The notes beneath the pieces are model-generated. The model did not search any database. It was given only the letters and a program-made list of their open reading frames with translations, and was not told where the DNA came from. From contig NC_088172.1 in assembly GCF_028769735.1 (NCBI RefSeq), positions 56,823,075 through 56,887,074 of the forward strand: a DNA stretch of 64,000 bases, written 5' to 3'. Below are positions 1-30,500 of the stretch, piece by piece. Numbering within the stretch: the first letter of the stretch is position 1; each line of letters opens with the position of its first letter. Source of the DNA: Zonotrichia leucophrys gambelii (taxonomy: Eukaryota; Chordata; Aves; Passeriformes; Passerellidae). The position numbers and the translations under genes were made by a program.

Positions 1-412
1 ATAACAACCTAATATGTGACAAAGTAGATACTTTGTTTTCTGGTTTCAAAGACATGACTGAACTTTCATAAAATCTGATTGAAGAAGATTGTTGATGGTA
101 TAATTAGCAAGTTCTTTTCCAAGGAGATTGCAGATGAAAAAGTACTTGGCTTGTTTTTTTAAAAAAAGCTATTTTCCCTCTTTTAGTGTTCTTTAACTGA
201 ACTCCTTCTGGTAAGAGGGGAAATTCACTCTAAGATGAAGGTTTTGTTAATGGGATTGCATACAGCAGGAACAGTATTGATTTCTCTTTCATCTCCTCTC
301 TTAAGAAGTCACTTACTTAGTAAAGAGTGTATTGTAGAAACAGGTTATGCAAAAAGTCTTAGATAAAGGGTCTGCAGAGAAAAATAATTGCTCTGCATGT
401 TCTTTTCCTCAG
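1..412 (+). other. MAP3K5: MAP3K5 intron (3' part), no feature
   Basis: This is AT-rich intronic sequence ending in a pyrimidine-rich acceptor (TTCTTTTCCTCAG) just before the exon at 413. The exon carrying the HRD catalytic loop is upstream of the window. I see nothing else here. Confidence 0.85.
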
Positions 413-19592
<19,180 letters not shown>

Positions 19593-20260
19593 CACTGATA
19601 TTTTTTTCTTTGCTTCTCTGCAGAGATGAAAAGATTTCCTTTCAGCCAGAGCAGGTGTGCTGTCAGAAGGACTGTTGCACTTTAATCCAGTATTTGTTTA
19701 CCAATGTTAAAAACACTGCAGCTTCCTGACTGCTTTTACTCCTATAATCCATAAGGAATCTGTAAACAACCTGCAACATTATTTTACTTTCAATGTTTTT
19801 ACATGCAAGTTTTTCAACAATTTTTAGAAAACACACACACAAAAGTTATAAACTCATGAAATATTGTAGTTAAAGTAAGCAGATGTTAATTTCATGACAA
19901 GCTGATGTAAGATTTCATGTAACAGTACATCACTGGAACAAAACCAAAATGTGACAACTTTCAATTTCTTTGTAATATATATCAATATTATCTGTAGTAC
20001 AGCTTCATAATTTCAATCATAATTAGATATTTTTCTTTTAGTGTGCAAGATCTAAAGGTAATTGTTTTTACCTACTGCCCTACATAGTTTAATATTGTTT
20101 ATTTTTGGTAATTTAAGTTCTATGGTGCATTTGTTTTAGAGTTGTTTATGTACTACTGAACTGTACCAGTTGTATACACCTGAACCACGGTAATGTTAGC
20201 TTGTTCTAAAGCTATCTCTGACATACACAATTGAAAATAAAAATAACCTACGACTTACTT
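19593..20260 (+). other. MAP3K5: MAP3K5 3' UTR
   Basis: AT-rich sequence from the stop codon to about 20 nt after the first good poly(A) signal. The exact cleavage site is inferred. If the second signal at 20320 is used, the UTR extends to about 20345. Confidence 0.75.
20236..20241 (+). terminator. MAP3K5: Poly(A) signal AATAAA of MAP3K5
   Basis: AATAAA about 645 nt after the stop codon, followed by a T-rich stretch (CTTACTTTTTCCTATATTTTTGG) that could be the downstream element. Confidence 0.7.
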
Positions 20261-20319
20261 TTTCCTATATTTTTGGACTTATAAAATAATAACAGTGGTG
20301 TAGAACTGGAAAATATTGG

Positions 20320-20325
20320 AATAAA
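20320..20325 (+). terminator. MAP3K5: Second possible poly(A) signal
   Basis: A second AATAAA inside an A-rich run 84 nt further on. It is a possible alternative end for MAP3K5 transcripts. Confidence 0.4.
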
Positions 20326-20447
20326 AAAAAAGAAAAAAATCATACTGAGTATTAAGGGAACCTTTTTGATGCATCTTACATTTACTGTGATTTGAGTATG
20401 ATAACCATAGCATTGAATATTTTCTTTGTTTTTTTCTATTCAGTCTA

Positions 20448-20485
20448 ATTACAGTACTAACAAGCCATTACAGTACTAACAAGCC
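20448..20485. repeat. Perfect 19-bp tandem duplication
   Basis: The unit ATTACAGTACTAACAAGCC occurs twice back to back (20448-20466, 20467-20485) with no mismatch, just beyond the end of MAP3K5. It looks like a recent slippage or repair duplication. Confidence 0.93.
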
Positions 20486-22594
20486 AAGACCAAACAAAAT
20501 TCTTCTCTGGGTGCTGTACTTGAGAAATGAAAAGTCCTGCCTCCATGCGCTGAATAGTCATTGTGGACTGTTGTTTCTTTTTCTGCTTTTGTTTATGCAA
20601 TGATTTTTTTTTCTCGTGTGCAATGAAAAAGGGTGGTGGGTGTTCCCTGTCCATCCACTGTCATTGTCACTCCACTATTCTAGCACTGGGTATCAACAGA
20701 TTCTTCTGGGGCATCTGCAAAAATTCCATTGTGGGTAAGACTTGCCTGGACAAGAAGCTACTTCTTTTTCCATAAGCCTTGGTAACCAGTAAAAGGCTTA
20801 TGCTCTTCATTTTTCAGGTCTAGCAGGTATTTTCAAAGAAAACTAATTTTTTTTTTTAACATAAACACATTGTCCTAATGTGTATACAGTAACTTTTGCT
20901 GGCTACAGTGCAACAATTATGTATTAAAAAATAAGACACAGAACAGTCAATTAAATCATTTTAGTCAGATTTTTTTTTACTCTGAAGATAGTTCTATTGA
21001 TTTTTAGGCATGGATGTATTCAACTCATTCCAAAAACTTCACTGCATTTCACTAGAAACACAACTACTGTTTATTAATTTCAACTGCTATTACAGCAGAA
21101 AACAATACATTTTCAAGGTAATTTTAAACACTAGAAGGACCAGAGGTGGAAGCTGACTTGTAGAACCCAAAACTTAAAAAAGACTTCACCCATTGAGAAG
21201 TAACCCTAAGACAATGAACTTCCCCCATTTGATTTTTGTGTGAAGCATGATCCTGTATTGGTCCAGCTTTTGAAACCCCTGGTTTCATGCAGTATGACTG
21301 GAAGGCAATTGCACTGCTCTGTTTACTTGGAAAGCGTGCAGCCTGTTCTCTATGACTCAGGCTGCTCAGAAATGCCAGCTATGTAAGGGAGAAAATTGTG
21401 ATCGAGGTTTCCACTGAACATCTCCATGAGACATAGCCTGGAACCAGCTGGAATTAACTCCTGTGGTTCTCTGCTGGCTTTACCAGACCCAAGGTGGCTT
21501 CTGCAGCATTGCTCAGCAATCAGTTCTGTATTCTCCGTGGTGAGACTCTGTTGGATCTGATCCATGCCCAGGCCAGGCCATGTACACTTATGGTCCTCCA
21601 GCAATTCTGGTCTAAATGTGGTTCCCTAAGCAGCACAGCTAATCCATACAGATACTAGATCTGTGCACAAAAGCTTACATAAGATCCCTACATCAGGCTA
21701 CTTCATACAGATTGTACCAGATGTTACCTTTTACATCCTCAGACAAAACATGACACAACACTTTGGGACGGTGTGCATCAGACAGATGCAGCCTGGGATT
21801 CTTCAGCCTGGCTCCCTGGTGGGTGGACAGAGCACAGGTGAGGGCTTTGAGATTACCTCAGTGCAGGATGTTGCTGAGGGCAACATTTTGACCATAGGGC
21901 ATACCACTGGCTTTGAACTTGGATAGCCTCTTAGTCCTTGATCAGTGCTGTTCTAATCCAGGGCTCAAGCTGACTGGCACCCTTACGTCTCCCTTAAGGG
22001 AGCATAGAAGTAAAAGCTCGACCAAGGTAGTGCTGATTTTGCAGTCTTTTGCACCTTTCAGCATAGAGCCCAGCCTATTCTTCTATTACAGACACTCCTG
22101 CCCACAAGCCACAGGGTGTGTTTATCACCCAAGCCCCAAACTCCTTGTTTTAGAGCACAAATGGCTCTTGGTGCAACAGCAAAATATTAAACTCTCCTTC
22201 CCCTAGAAGACCTTGTGCTCTGAACTTAGCAGTTTCTGAAAGGGCCGTGCTCTGCATGGTGACTGAAGTTTGCTTGGTCCAAGTGCATCAAACCAAGGGA
22301 GCTGTCCCTCTCCACCTGCTTGCCTGCATCCACAGCTGCATCCTATGAGTTCCCCAATTCACCCACCCTCCTTCACCTGTAGTTCTGATGATTTGTGCTA
22401 CTTACAAGCAGATGAAAAATCAAATGATGTTTTGATGCAGACTAGAACACTTTGAAGAGAAACACTCTTATGAGCCTGAAAAGCAGCACAAAGCAAGTTA
22501 AGGCAAACTCATAGGAAAGGTAACAGGACCATGACCTTTACAGAAGTGACTGACACATCGGCAGCTCTTCACAGAGCCTTTTTTTTTTGGAAGC
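20486..22594. other. Intergenic spacer between MAP3K5 and MAP7
   Basis: No exon, known repeat or RNA gene recognised. Base composition rises from AT-rich to GC-rich towards the MAP7 island. Open frames (for example 21350-21604 on minus, 21663-22206 on plus) are short, overlap each other and lack recognisable similarity. Confidence 0.7.
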
Positions 22595-22832
22595 AAGGCG
22601 TTGCACGCAGCTTTGGAAGCGGCACTTTAGGAGCACGTGCCGCAGGAACGAGTCTACGGCAGTGCAGCTCTTTCCCACACGATGCGGCGCATCGCCCGGG
22701 CTTGCGAGGCGGCCGCCACTCCTCCCACCTACTGCCGAGATGGCGAGCATCCCCAAACCTGTTTTTTCTCTCGGCGCCGGTACCGAACGAGCTGTGCCAA
22801 TGCGGCGGGAGCTGCTCTGAAGAAAAAACTAA

Positions 22833-22846
22833 TCACACCTGTGTGA
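22833..22846. promoter_or_regulatory. Near-palindrome with T-box half-site and E-box
   Basis: TCACACCTGTGTGA: six-base arms TCACAC/GTGTGA. It includes the T-box half-site TCACACCT (AGGTGTGA on the other strand) overlapping the E-box CACCTG. Binding is inferred from the motif only. Confidence 0.45.
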
Positions 22847-23112
22847 ACAGCGGCACCTCGGCAGCCCGGGCCGCCGCGGGGGCTGGGAGTGCGGGCAGCC
22901 ACCCCCGCACCGCCACCACCACCGCTGCCGCCGCATAAGCGCCTCCAGCCCGTCAGAGGCGGCTGCTCCCGGGCCGCGGGGGCCGGTCCCGCCCTCACCT
23001 GCTGCCGGGCCGAGCCGCGGGCGGGGGCGGGGGACGTGGCGCTCACCTGCCCCGGGCCGCGGAGCCGCGGGGCGGAGCAGCCGCGCTCGGCGAGCAGCAG
23101 CAGCAGGGAGAC

Positions 23113-23158
23113 ATGGCGGAGGCCGCGGGCAGGAGCGGCCCGCGCCGGCGGCCCGCAG
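23113..23158 (+). CDS. MAP7: MAP7 coding exon 1
   Basis: MAP7 (ensconsin, E-MAP-115) binds microtubules and recruits kinesin-1. This exon gives only its first 15 residues, MAEAAGRSGPRRRPA, plus the first G of the next codon. The ATG has a good context (G at -3, G at +4) after a CAG-repeat leader. The exon ends in a textbook donor, GCAG|GTGAGC. The assignment rests on three points: the conserved gene order (MAP7 follows MAP3K5 in the same direction), the MAE start with a short Gly/Arg-rich N-terminus, and phase 1, shared with the second N-terminal exon at 33741. The peptide itself differs from the human MAELGAGGDG start, so the call is by position more than by similarity. Confidence 0.78.
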
Positions 23159-26079
23159 GTGAGCGGGGGCCGCGGCCGGCCGGGGCGGCGGGAGGGCGGC
23201 GCGGATCGGGCCGCGGCTGCGGAGCCCCGCGCTCACGGGCGGCTGCGGGCGCCGTGCGGAGCGGGAGCGCAGCGGGGCCCGGCGGCGGCCTCGCCCGCAA
23301 CAGGTGCGGGGGCGCTCGGCGGCCGCCCGGCCGTGCGGGGACTTCGCTGCCTTTCCCCGGGCACCGCCGCGGCCCGGCCGGGGACAGCCGGGGGATCGGC
23401 CCGGGCGGCGGGCAGAGCTGCGCTGGAGGGGGCGGCGCGCCCGAACCGTGCAGCGAGACCCGTCCCGACCCCGCGCAGGGGCAGCGGCGGGGCCGCGCCG
23501 TCGCTCCCGGGTCGCCGCTGGTTCTTCTGGAGCCTCCGCTCCAAGAGCTCGGAGTGCGGCGGGGCCCGCACGGCGGCGGGGCTAACGCGGGCGCGGAGGG
23601 GTCTGCAGGGGGCGGCCGCCGGGCTGCGGGCTTTGAGCGGGGCTGGAGGTAGCGCCGAGCTCCCGCAATAAGGGAGGGCTGACAGCCGCAAGACGCCGCT
23701 AACGGGGACGGGTGAGCCCCGGCGAGGGCGGAGGGACGGCTCGGCAGGGTCAAGGTAGCCGGTGGCAGCGCCCCGGTGCCCGCCGAGCGAGGCCCGCTGC
23801 GGGCTTTGGCTGCGCCTCAAACGCGTGCGAGCGACGGGCTGCTGCGAGCCCTTATTTCCTACAGGGAAAGCGGGGAGATGACCTTGCAGATGTCTCCTGT
23901 GAGGAGGGATGTACACTGCGAGACCGTTTTAACTCGCTTTTATTTTGGCCCTAAGGGTGAGGAGGGTGCAGGGAGGAGATTTTGGCTTACGCAAGCGGAT
24001 CGACCGCTGTATCACTGTTGTAGGCGCGGATGCTGTTTGCTTTTGCTGCTTGCTGGACTGTGAAGTCTGAGTCCAACTTTTAGTCCTCTCCTTTTTTCCT
24101 TTTTTTACCTTCCTCCCCAGTCCCATGCCACTCACCCTTTGCTAGTCCTTCTCTAACATAAGCCCAAGTTTATCTCTAAATCAAAGAGTGAGTTTTTATA
24201 TCAAAACAGCATATAAATAGGCCATATGGCTGTTGGCTGATTGTGTTTTCTCAGTATAATATTTTTAATACATACTTTATGTAATGCAGGCATGTAGTCG
24301 CAAGCAGTGACTGTGGGCAGACCCAGCCAAGTGCTGTCTTCATTAGAAGTATAGAATATAGCTCAGAAATCCTTACAAGTCACTCCCAGGTATCACTCTA
24401 AAGTTCATCTTCAGAAAGGATGTGCATCTGTGTTCCTACATGTTTGGAGTTTGCAACCACATTGACTTCCCTTTCCACGGGAAGAACTGACTGGTTTATT
24501 GAAGCCATTTCTAACAAACTCTTCAGTTCTCTACCTTACATTGCTGATGTGATTTATTTTTTTTAACTGGATTATTAGTCTTTTTATAATTACCTACCAA
24601 AAATAGAGATGAGTCAACAGATGACATGTATTTTGCATATGTTCTGTTTTAAAATTACTTATGTGCCTAGATTTATTCTGTGTTTGCTTTATAGTTTCAT
24701 TTCAAGCTGCTGTGTTGAACTTTTACTCATTGGGACATCTGTAGACTGAAGGATCTGCTTGCATAAGTTCTTGAGTATTTTGAATTTAAATTACTTTGTG
24801 CTGTCAAAGTTCATTTGAAACTTCTTTGTGAGTGAATTGTCAGAGTTAAACATCTGTGAAGCTTAACTATGAAGCTTTTCTGGGAAGTTTGTTGTCTGCT
24901 GAGATCCTTTTAGGTCTCTAGATATCACAGGGACCACTTTGCAGGTGTTCACAAACAGGAAGAACCTCAAAGCACATCAGGGATCTGCTCCATGGCTCTT
25001 TGGTCGGTCCATGAGGGAGCAGATGTGTGTGCCCAGGGAGGGCCATGCAGATGGCTGTGGCTGCAGTCTGCTCTGCAGGCGGAGCACCTGTGTCTGAATC
25101 CGGCTCCTCAGGAAGGTCAACATCCCATCTGTGTTTGGTGAAATTAGCTACCAGTAAAACTATTGCCTCTGTTATAAAAGCAAAGCTCTGTGTGTGTTGT
25201 GGTGCATGGCTGGTTTGTTTCTTTCCTTGCCTCCTGTGGCTACACACATGGACTTTCAGGGCTGATCCTGGGAAAGCTTCAACATCACCACAAGAGTTTT
25301 GCATCCCTTTATTGGCAGGTGGTCTGCTGCACTTAACTAGCTTTCTTTGGGTAAATGGCTTAATTATCAGGGTGGAGGGGTTTTTTTTTATTCTGCCATT
25401 CATAAATTTATAGATGGCAAAGTGAGTACAGTGCTCAAGGGATATACTAAGTTACACCAGTTAGAATTTTTCAGTCATAGCTACTTGAGCATCTAATAGT
25501 GCTGATGAGCTCTAAAGTGATTCCTGAGATGAGAGGAGCCCTCTTGTGGGGAATGCCACATGGAGAAGCTTCTGAGGCGCCTCATTTTTTGGCTGCCCAT
25601 CCATAAACATAGGCATGTCTCTGCCTGTGAGAGTTCCCCATGCATGCTCTGGGCTGCCTTGGCCAGCTCTGTGCACAGGTAACAATTTACTTAAGCTCTG
25701 GGATAACAGAGAGAGCTATGGGTTTGTAACATTGCAAATAAGCTTTAATGCTGTGGTTTTGTGTGCTGTTGTAGTTAGCTCTTTCTTCTAAGTGAGCTTA
25801 GTATTACTCTGTGCTTTTTGCTGCAAAACAAATCTGCCCTTTAAATCATGTCAGTGCCAGGTGGCTTGTGAAAGCTGAAAACTTGAGGTGTTTGCTCTTT
25901 AACTGCTGATGGGACTTTTTATCTGTTGCTTGCTTAGCCTGGTATTTTCTCCATCTGAGAAGAAATCAAATTTCATCTTTCTGTGTTTATTTTTTTATTT
26001 CCTAACAAAGAGATAAATTATTCGGGAAAACACAGAAGTGCAGAAAGCATAGAGTGTCTGGGAGCTGAAGGCATGCTCT

Positions 26080-26440
26080 GGTTCCCATGGCTCTTTCCCA
26101 GTGCTTCCAGCGTGTTTTGCTGGGGAGGATTTACACGGCGGTGTTGAGACACGCGGGTTTTGTCTCTCAGACGATCCATGTCCTTCCCTGGGGAGCTGCC
26201 GGGTGCAGGGCGGTCACAGTGCCCGGAGGAGGGGATGGATATGCCCGTGCCCAGGCGCCGGCACCGAGGGATGTCACGGTGCTCCGGCACAGGCTGCGAT
26301 ACCGAGAGGCACCTCTGTCCTGGCTCCTTGTGCTCACCCGTACTGTGAACAGCACTGTGGGAGCTGTTCCCAGGTGTGGGAATCAGGGACTGCCGCGAGG
26401 GTGTGCGCTCACAAATGCTGCAGGTGTTGATGCCTGTGTG
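26080..26440. other. GC/CpG-rich patch inside MAP7 intron 1
   Basis: About 360 bp of GC-rich sequence with many CpGs (for example ACACGGCGGTG, AGACACGCGGG, AGGCGCCGGCACCG) between AT-rich flanks. All frames show overlapping open stretches, none recognisable. It could be an internal promoter, an unannotated exon or an old insertion. Confidence 0.5.
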
Positions 26441-26910
26441 TGGTGGGCGTGCTCTGATTTCCATCTGTGATTATCTAAGTGTTAGCACATTGCAAATCCT
26501 TTCTCTCTCTTGGTGTATAAATCGTGGATCTGCAATTCTTCTATTGCCACCTCCCCTCTAAAGAAAATCTATTCAAGCTATGACATCGTGTCTCAGAGCC
26601 TGTGATTATATCTTTGGTCCCACATTAATGATTTTTGAGGCAGTACTGAATGCACAGAGACTCAGATTTTTCAGTACCTTGTAGAATGAAAATGATACAA
26701 CTAAATTAAATTTAGGTTAAAATCCTCATAGAAGCCCTCCCTCAGCTTCAGAAAGCTGTTCAAGTACTGTGTCTGGGTATCTCTTGTTGGTCAAGTAATG
26801 TCTGTGCAAGGACTACACGCTATGGAAGTGTTCGAACGTGCCTTTTTCTGTGCTTATTGTGTAATGGGAGTCAGGCTTTCTCCACCCACCTACACCCAGC
26901 ATTACTAGTG

Positions 26911-27090
26911 TAAAAAAAAAAAAAAAGAAGAATGAGGCATGTGTGTGAAACAAACCACAAGAAACACAAACTCAACAACAAAAACCCAACCCTGTCCAAA
27001 AATATTCCCCCCTCCCCCAAAAGTTCAAAACCATAGAAACTCTACACACACAAAAGCCCCATAGCCAAACACTGCAATTAAAAAAAAAGT
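26911..27090. repeat. A/C-rich low-complexity sequence
   Basis: A run of about 14 A followed by A/C-rich text (ACAACAAAAACCC, CCCCCCTCCCCC, CACACACAAAAG). Simple low-complexity DNA. Confidence 0.7.
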
Positions 27091-27497
27091 TTATGAAGAA
27101 TCAGGCCTGTTAAGTGATGGTCAAACAGCTGTCTTATGTGGTACTTCCAGTACAGAAAGTTTTACTAATTTAGTTCAAGTAATATGTGTTGCTGTTTTCC
27201 TTGGGCTTGGCTTTGAAAAGAGATTACTTGCGTATGTGCTGTTTCAAACTGCAAAAAGTTGTAAATTTACAGTACTCTTAGATGGCTGATATTTTATTTG
27301 CATGATTTATTATTATCCCAGATAAACAAATTTAATACTTTAGATCTGAAAATTATTTGTGGTGTTAAAGGTAATTAAATGATCAGAGAAATAATTGCCT
27401 CAATTATGTAAATACTGTATCATCTTGCAACAACATACACGTATTTCTTCAAGCAGAAAACAAAGTAAGTCTACATCTACAATACAAGCCACAGTGT

Positions 27498-27520
27498 GCT
27501 GCTGCTGCTGCTGTTGTTGT
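27498..27520. repeat. (GCT)5(GTT)n microsatellite
   Basis: Five perfect GCT units (27498-27512) followed by GTTGTTGT. On the minus strand it reads as a short poly-Gln frame, which is not a gene. Confidence 0.9.
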
Positions 27521-30500
27521 GGTAACTCTGTGTATATCTGTTCTTCCTTCAAGGAGGGGATCCCCTCTGTGTGACTTGTATTAGACAAATGCAGTGGTCT
27601 GCCTGGAACGATGGCAGAAAAGGTTCTGTGTATATTATATTCTTCTGTTACCCTACACATGCATGAGAAATGGTGAGACTGGTTCAGGTTTAATTCTGCA
27701 CCTCTCCCTTAGTGTTGGTTCTGGAGTTGTGCTATAGTTGCTTTCATGAAAACCAGTAGGCTTTAGGGACAAAGCTTGAAAATATGTATTCTAGGAGATC
27801 TGTCAGAGTTCAGGGGAAACAACTGTAAGGTGTCTGCTAAGATGACATGCAGGACTAGGCTGCCCTGCTGTTCATATAAATGGAGCTAGAAACCCTGACT
27901 CTTGTTGACGATGAGATTCTTCAGAGAGGTGATGGAATGATTTGTGCTCCAGAAGGAGAGTCACTGTGAGGCTCATGAGGGGAGAAATAAACTACTGATG
28001 TCTCCAAATATATCCTTGTCTCTCTGTCTGAAACTCTGTTCTTCCTTATCCAAAAGTCCAGACGTCTTGGTCATCCTCTAAGAAACATGTTGGAAACTAA
28101 GATGTCAGTAAAGCACTGGTAATTAACACAGTTCACAGGATTACATCCAGCAGATACTAATGCCGGTAATACAACAATGGAAAAAATTTTAATTTGGTCT
28201 TGGCATAGCTCCTTTTCTTTCATGTCCCTGTTTCTGTGAAAAAAAGCTTGGAGCCTTGTCTTTGAAGTATTCATTTCTACTGAAAACTTAGTATGTGAGT
28301 GCTCTTAATTTTGAGTGTGATACAAATGCTTGGTTGTCTTGACACGTATTAAACCTAGGTACTCTAAAAAAATAAGCTTTGTTGTTGTTGTTTTTTGGGA
28401 TTTTTTTCCCCCCAGACTGAAGCAGTGACAACATTGCCCTGGGTATTAGTTTTAGGGCAATTAGAATTCATAACTTCTGTCTTCTACCAAATTCCTGTTT
28501 GCTACTGTCCTGTGACCTCCCAATTCCTTGCTGCCTTTCATTATTTAACTGACCATTGGTTGAAATTGCATGATATGTTCTAATATAGGGCCTGATCCAA
28601 CATCGTTCTGTTATATATAAATAGTGTTGACCAAGAATGATCAAATATGTTTCTGATTCATCATGGTGTGCCTTGTGCAATGTTTACAGTTAGTCATACT
28701 ATGCAAATCAATTTAATTAAAACATGTGACAGACTTGTTAATGTAAGTCTTGTATTTGATTGTTTTATTGGTGTGTATGTGTGGAAAGTGTTTGTGAACG
28801 ATGAGACTCTTGATGAGCTCCTCATGATCATGTGCCTTTTTGTGCTGATGAATGAGTTTGACTGAAACAGGGTAGGGCTTCCAGCATTCTCCTAAATTTT
28901 TCCTATGCATGGAAATGCACACAGGTTTAGATTTCTTTGACAGAAGGGGAAACAGTTAACACTTACCTTCTGCCCGGTCACTTCTGATGAGTTCTAACAG
29001 CCCTTGGTCCAGTGTGTGGCACTGTGCACGATGTTTATATACTGAAATTGTTTAAAAATAATTCAGTAAAGTTAAACTTTACTGCAGTAAAAATAATTGG
29101 CTGGTCCTTTATTATCTTGTATATAAAATTGAGGCCTTAGAGATATCTTTGAAGAGAAACTTAGAAACCCCTATAAAGACAAGGTTATTATGTGTCACTT
29201 TTGGAAAACAAGCGGTAGAAGGAAGAGAAAATAGAGAGCAGCAGTGGAAAACATTAGGTGTTTGAGACAGTGGTTGACTTAATGGAAGAAAGTGTTTTTC
29301 TGATACAGTGGCTATTTTGGCTATTTCCAAGTTAACTGTAAAAAAAAACCCCAAAATGAGGTACGGGGATGAATCCCGCCTGTCTTTTTAAGGCTGGTTT
29401 GTTTTGTCCTAGATTTAAATGCTAGAGAAAAGGAAGTGTCCAGTCCTTTAAGGCTGGATAAATAGCTGTTTTCTCATATGAGTAGGAAAAAAAAAAAAAA
29501 ACAGGCTCTACTTTCTCCATCTTTTAGGCTTGACTTCCTGATTCAAAACCTAGTGAAGTAGAAAATAAACAGACATATGATTCCTGAAGAAAACTAGGAA
29601 TAGATTGAGTTTGGCGTTTAGCTAGTATATGTATATTTCAACAAAGCCCTGTAAGGCAGAGGGAGTTGATGATCTTTATGGATCCCTTCAAATTTGAAAT
29701 TTGTATGATCCAGCACTGCCTATAATATATATTTTTAAATGAGTTCTTAGAAAAAGCTTTTGACATAGATGATTAGTATTGAAAATATGACAATCTATAC
29801 AAAATATGATTTGTGTGTTTTGGTGATTAGGTATGTTAAAATTTTTTGGTATAATGTTTTTTGCAGAACAGGATGGGAGATTTTAACTGAATTTTCCTGG
29901 GTTTTTTTTTCCCCAAGAAAGAAACATTTGGAACTTAGTTCCCAATAGAATCCTATTGTTTCAGAGAGGGAAAACATGAATATGAAAGCAAAATTCTAAG
30001 ATAGATAATTACCTTGCCCTGAACCTCTTCAGTTGTAAGATAATCAGAACAAACCAATTCAGTAGTGGAAATCTGTAAAGGAATGTATGCTAAAACAATA
30101 TATTTACTTGATCTATTTCTTGATACAAAATACATGCAAGTTGAGGGGAAGCTTTCACAAGGTAGTGGCTGTGAAATGTAAAGTTACATGCAATTCATTA
30201 TACTCTAAATCACAGTAATGAGCTTCATGGACAGTTTGGATAGTTTACAGGGAATTAAACAATCCTGTTAATGAAAGAAGATAGCAAATCTAGAATTCAG
30301 CCATGGTGACTGGCTTCAGCTTCCTTTGCATTTCATAGGTAAAGAGATCAAGTCTTAATACCTGAGGGTAAAGCAGAAACATCTCTCAGCGTGTTGTCAT
30401 AAATATTTACATTTCCTGTATCATGATATAAGTGTCCTAATAGTCCTTGTTAAACTGCTGTTAAAGACTGCTGCGTATCAGATGATGTTTTGTGCAGGTA

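Larger units (their letters stand above)
22595..23850 (+). promoter_or_regulatory. MAP7: CpG island promoter of MAP7
   Basis: About 1.25 kb of very GC- and CpG-rich sequence, in sharp contrast to the AT-rich surroundings, centred on MAP7 exon 1. It contains a GC box GGGGGCGGGGG at 23023-23033. CACCTG/CAGGTG E-boxes lie at 22836, 22996, 23044, 23156 and 23301, and a T-box-like palindrome at 22833-22846. No TATA box is seen, as is usual for such promoters. The transcription start cannot be fixed but should lie between about 22850 and 23090. Long open frames on both strands here result from the lack of stop codons in GC-rich DNA. Confidence 0.85.

Noticed and set aside
22829..23954. Long open frames (up to 260 aa) on both strands in the CpG island
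   Set aside because: They overlap in all frames, consist of Ala/Gly/Pro/Arg-rich text and result from the rarity of stop codons in GC-rich DNA. Only the short 23113-23158 exon has start context, donor and phase support.
27400..27660. Minus-strand frame with a poly-Gln run
   Set aside because: It is a product of the GCT/GTT microsatellite; there is no similarity or splice support.
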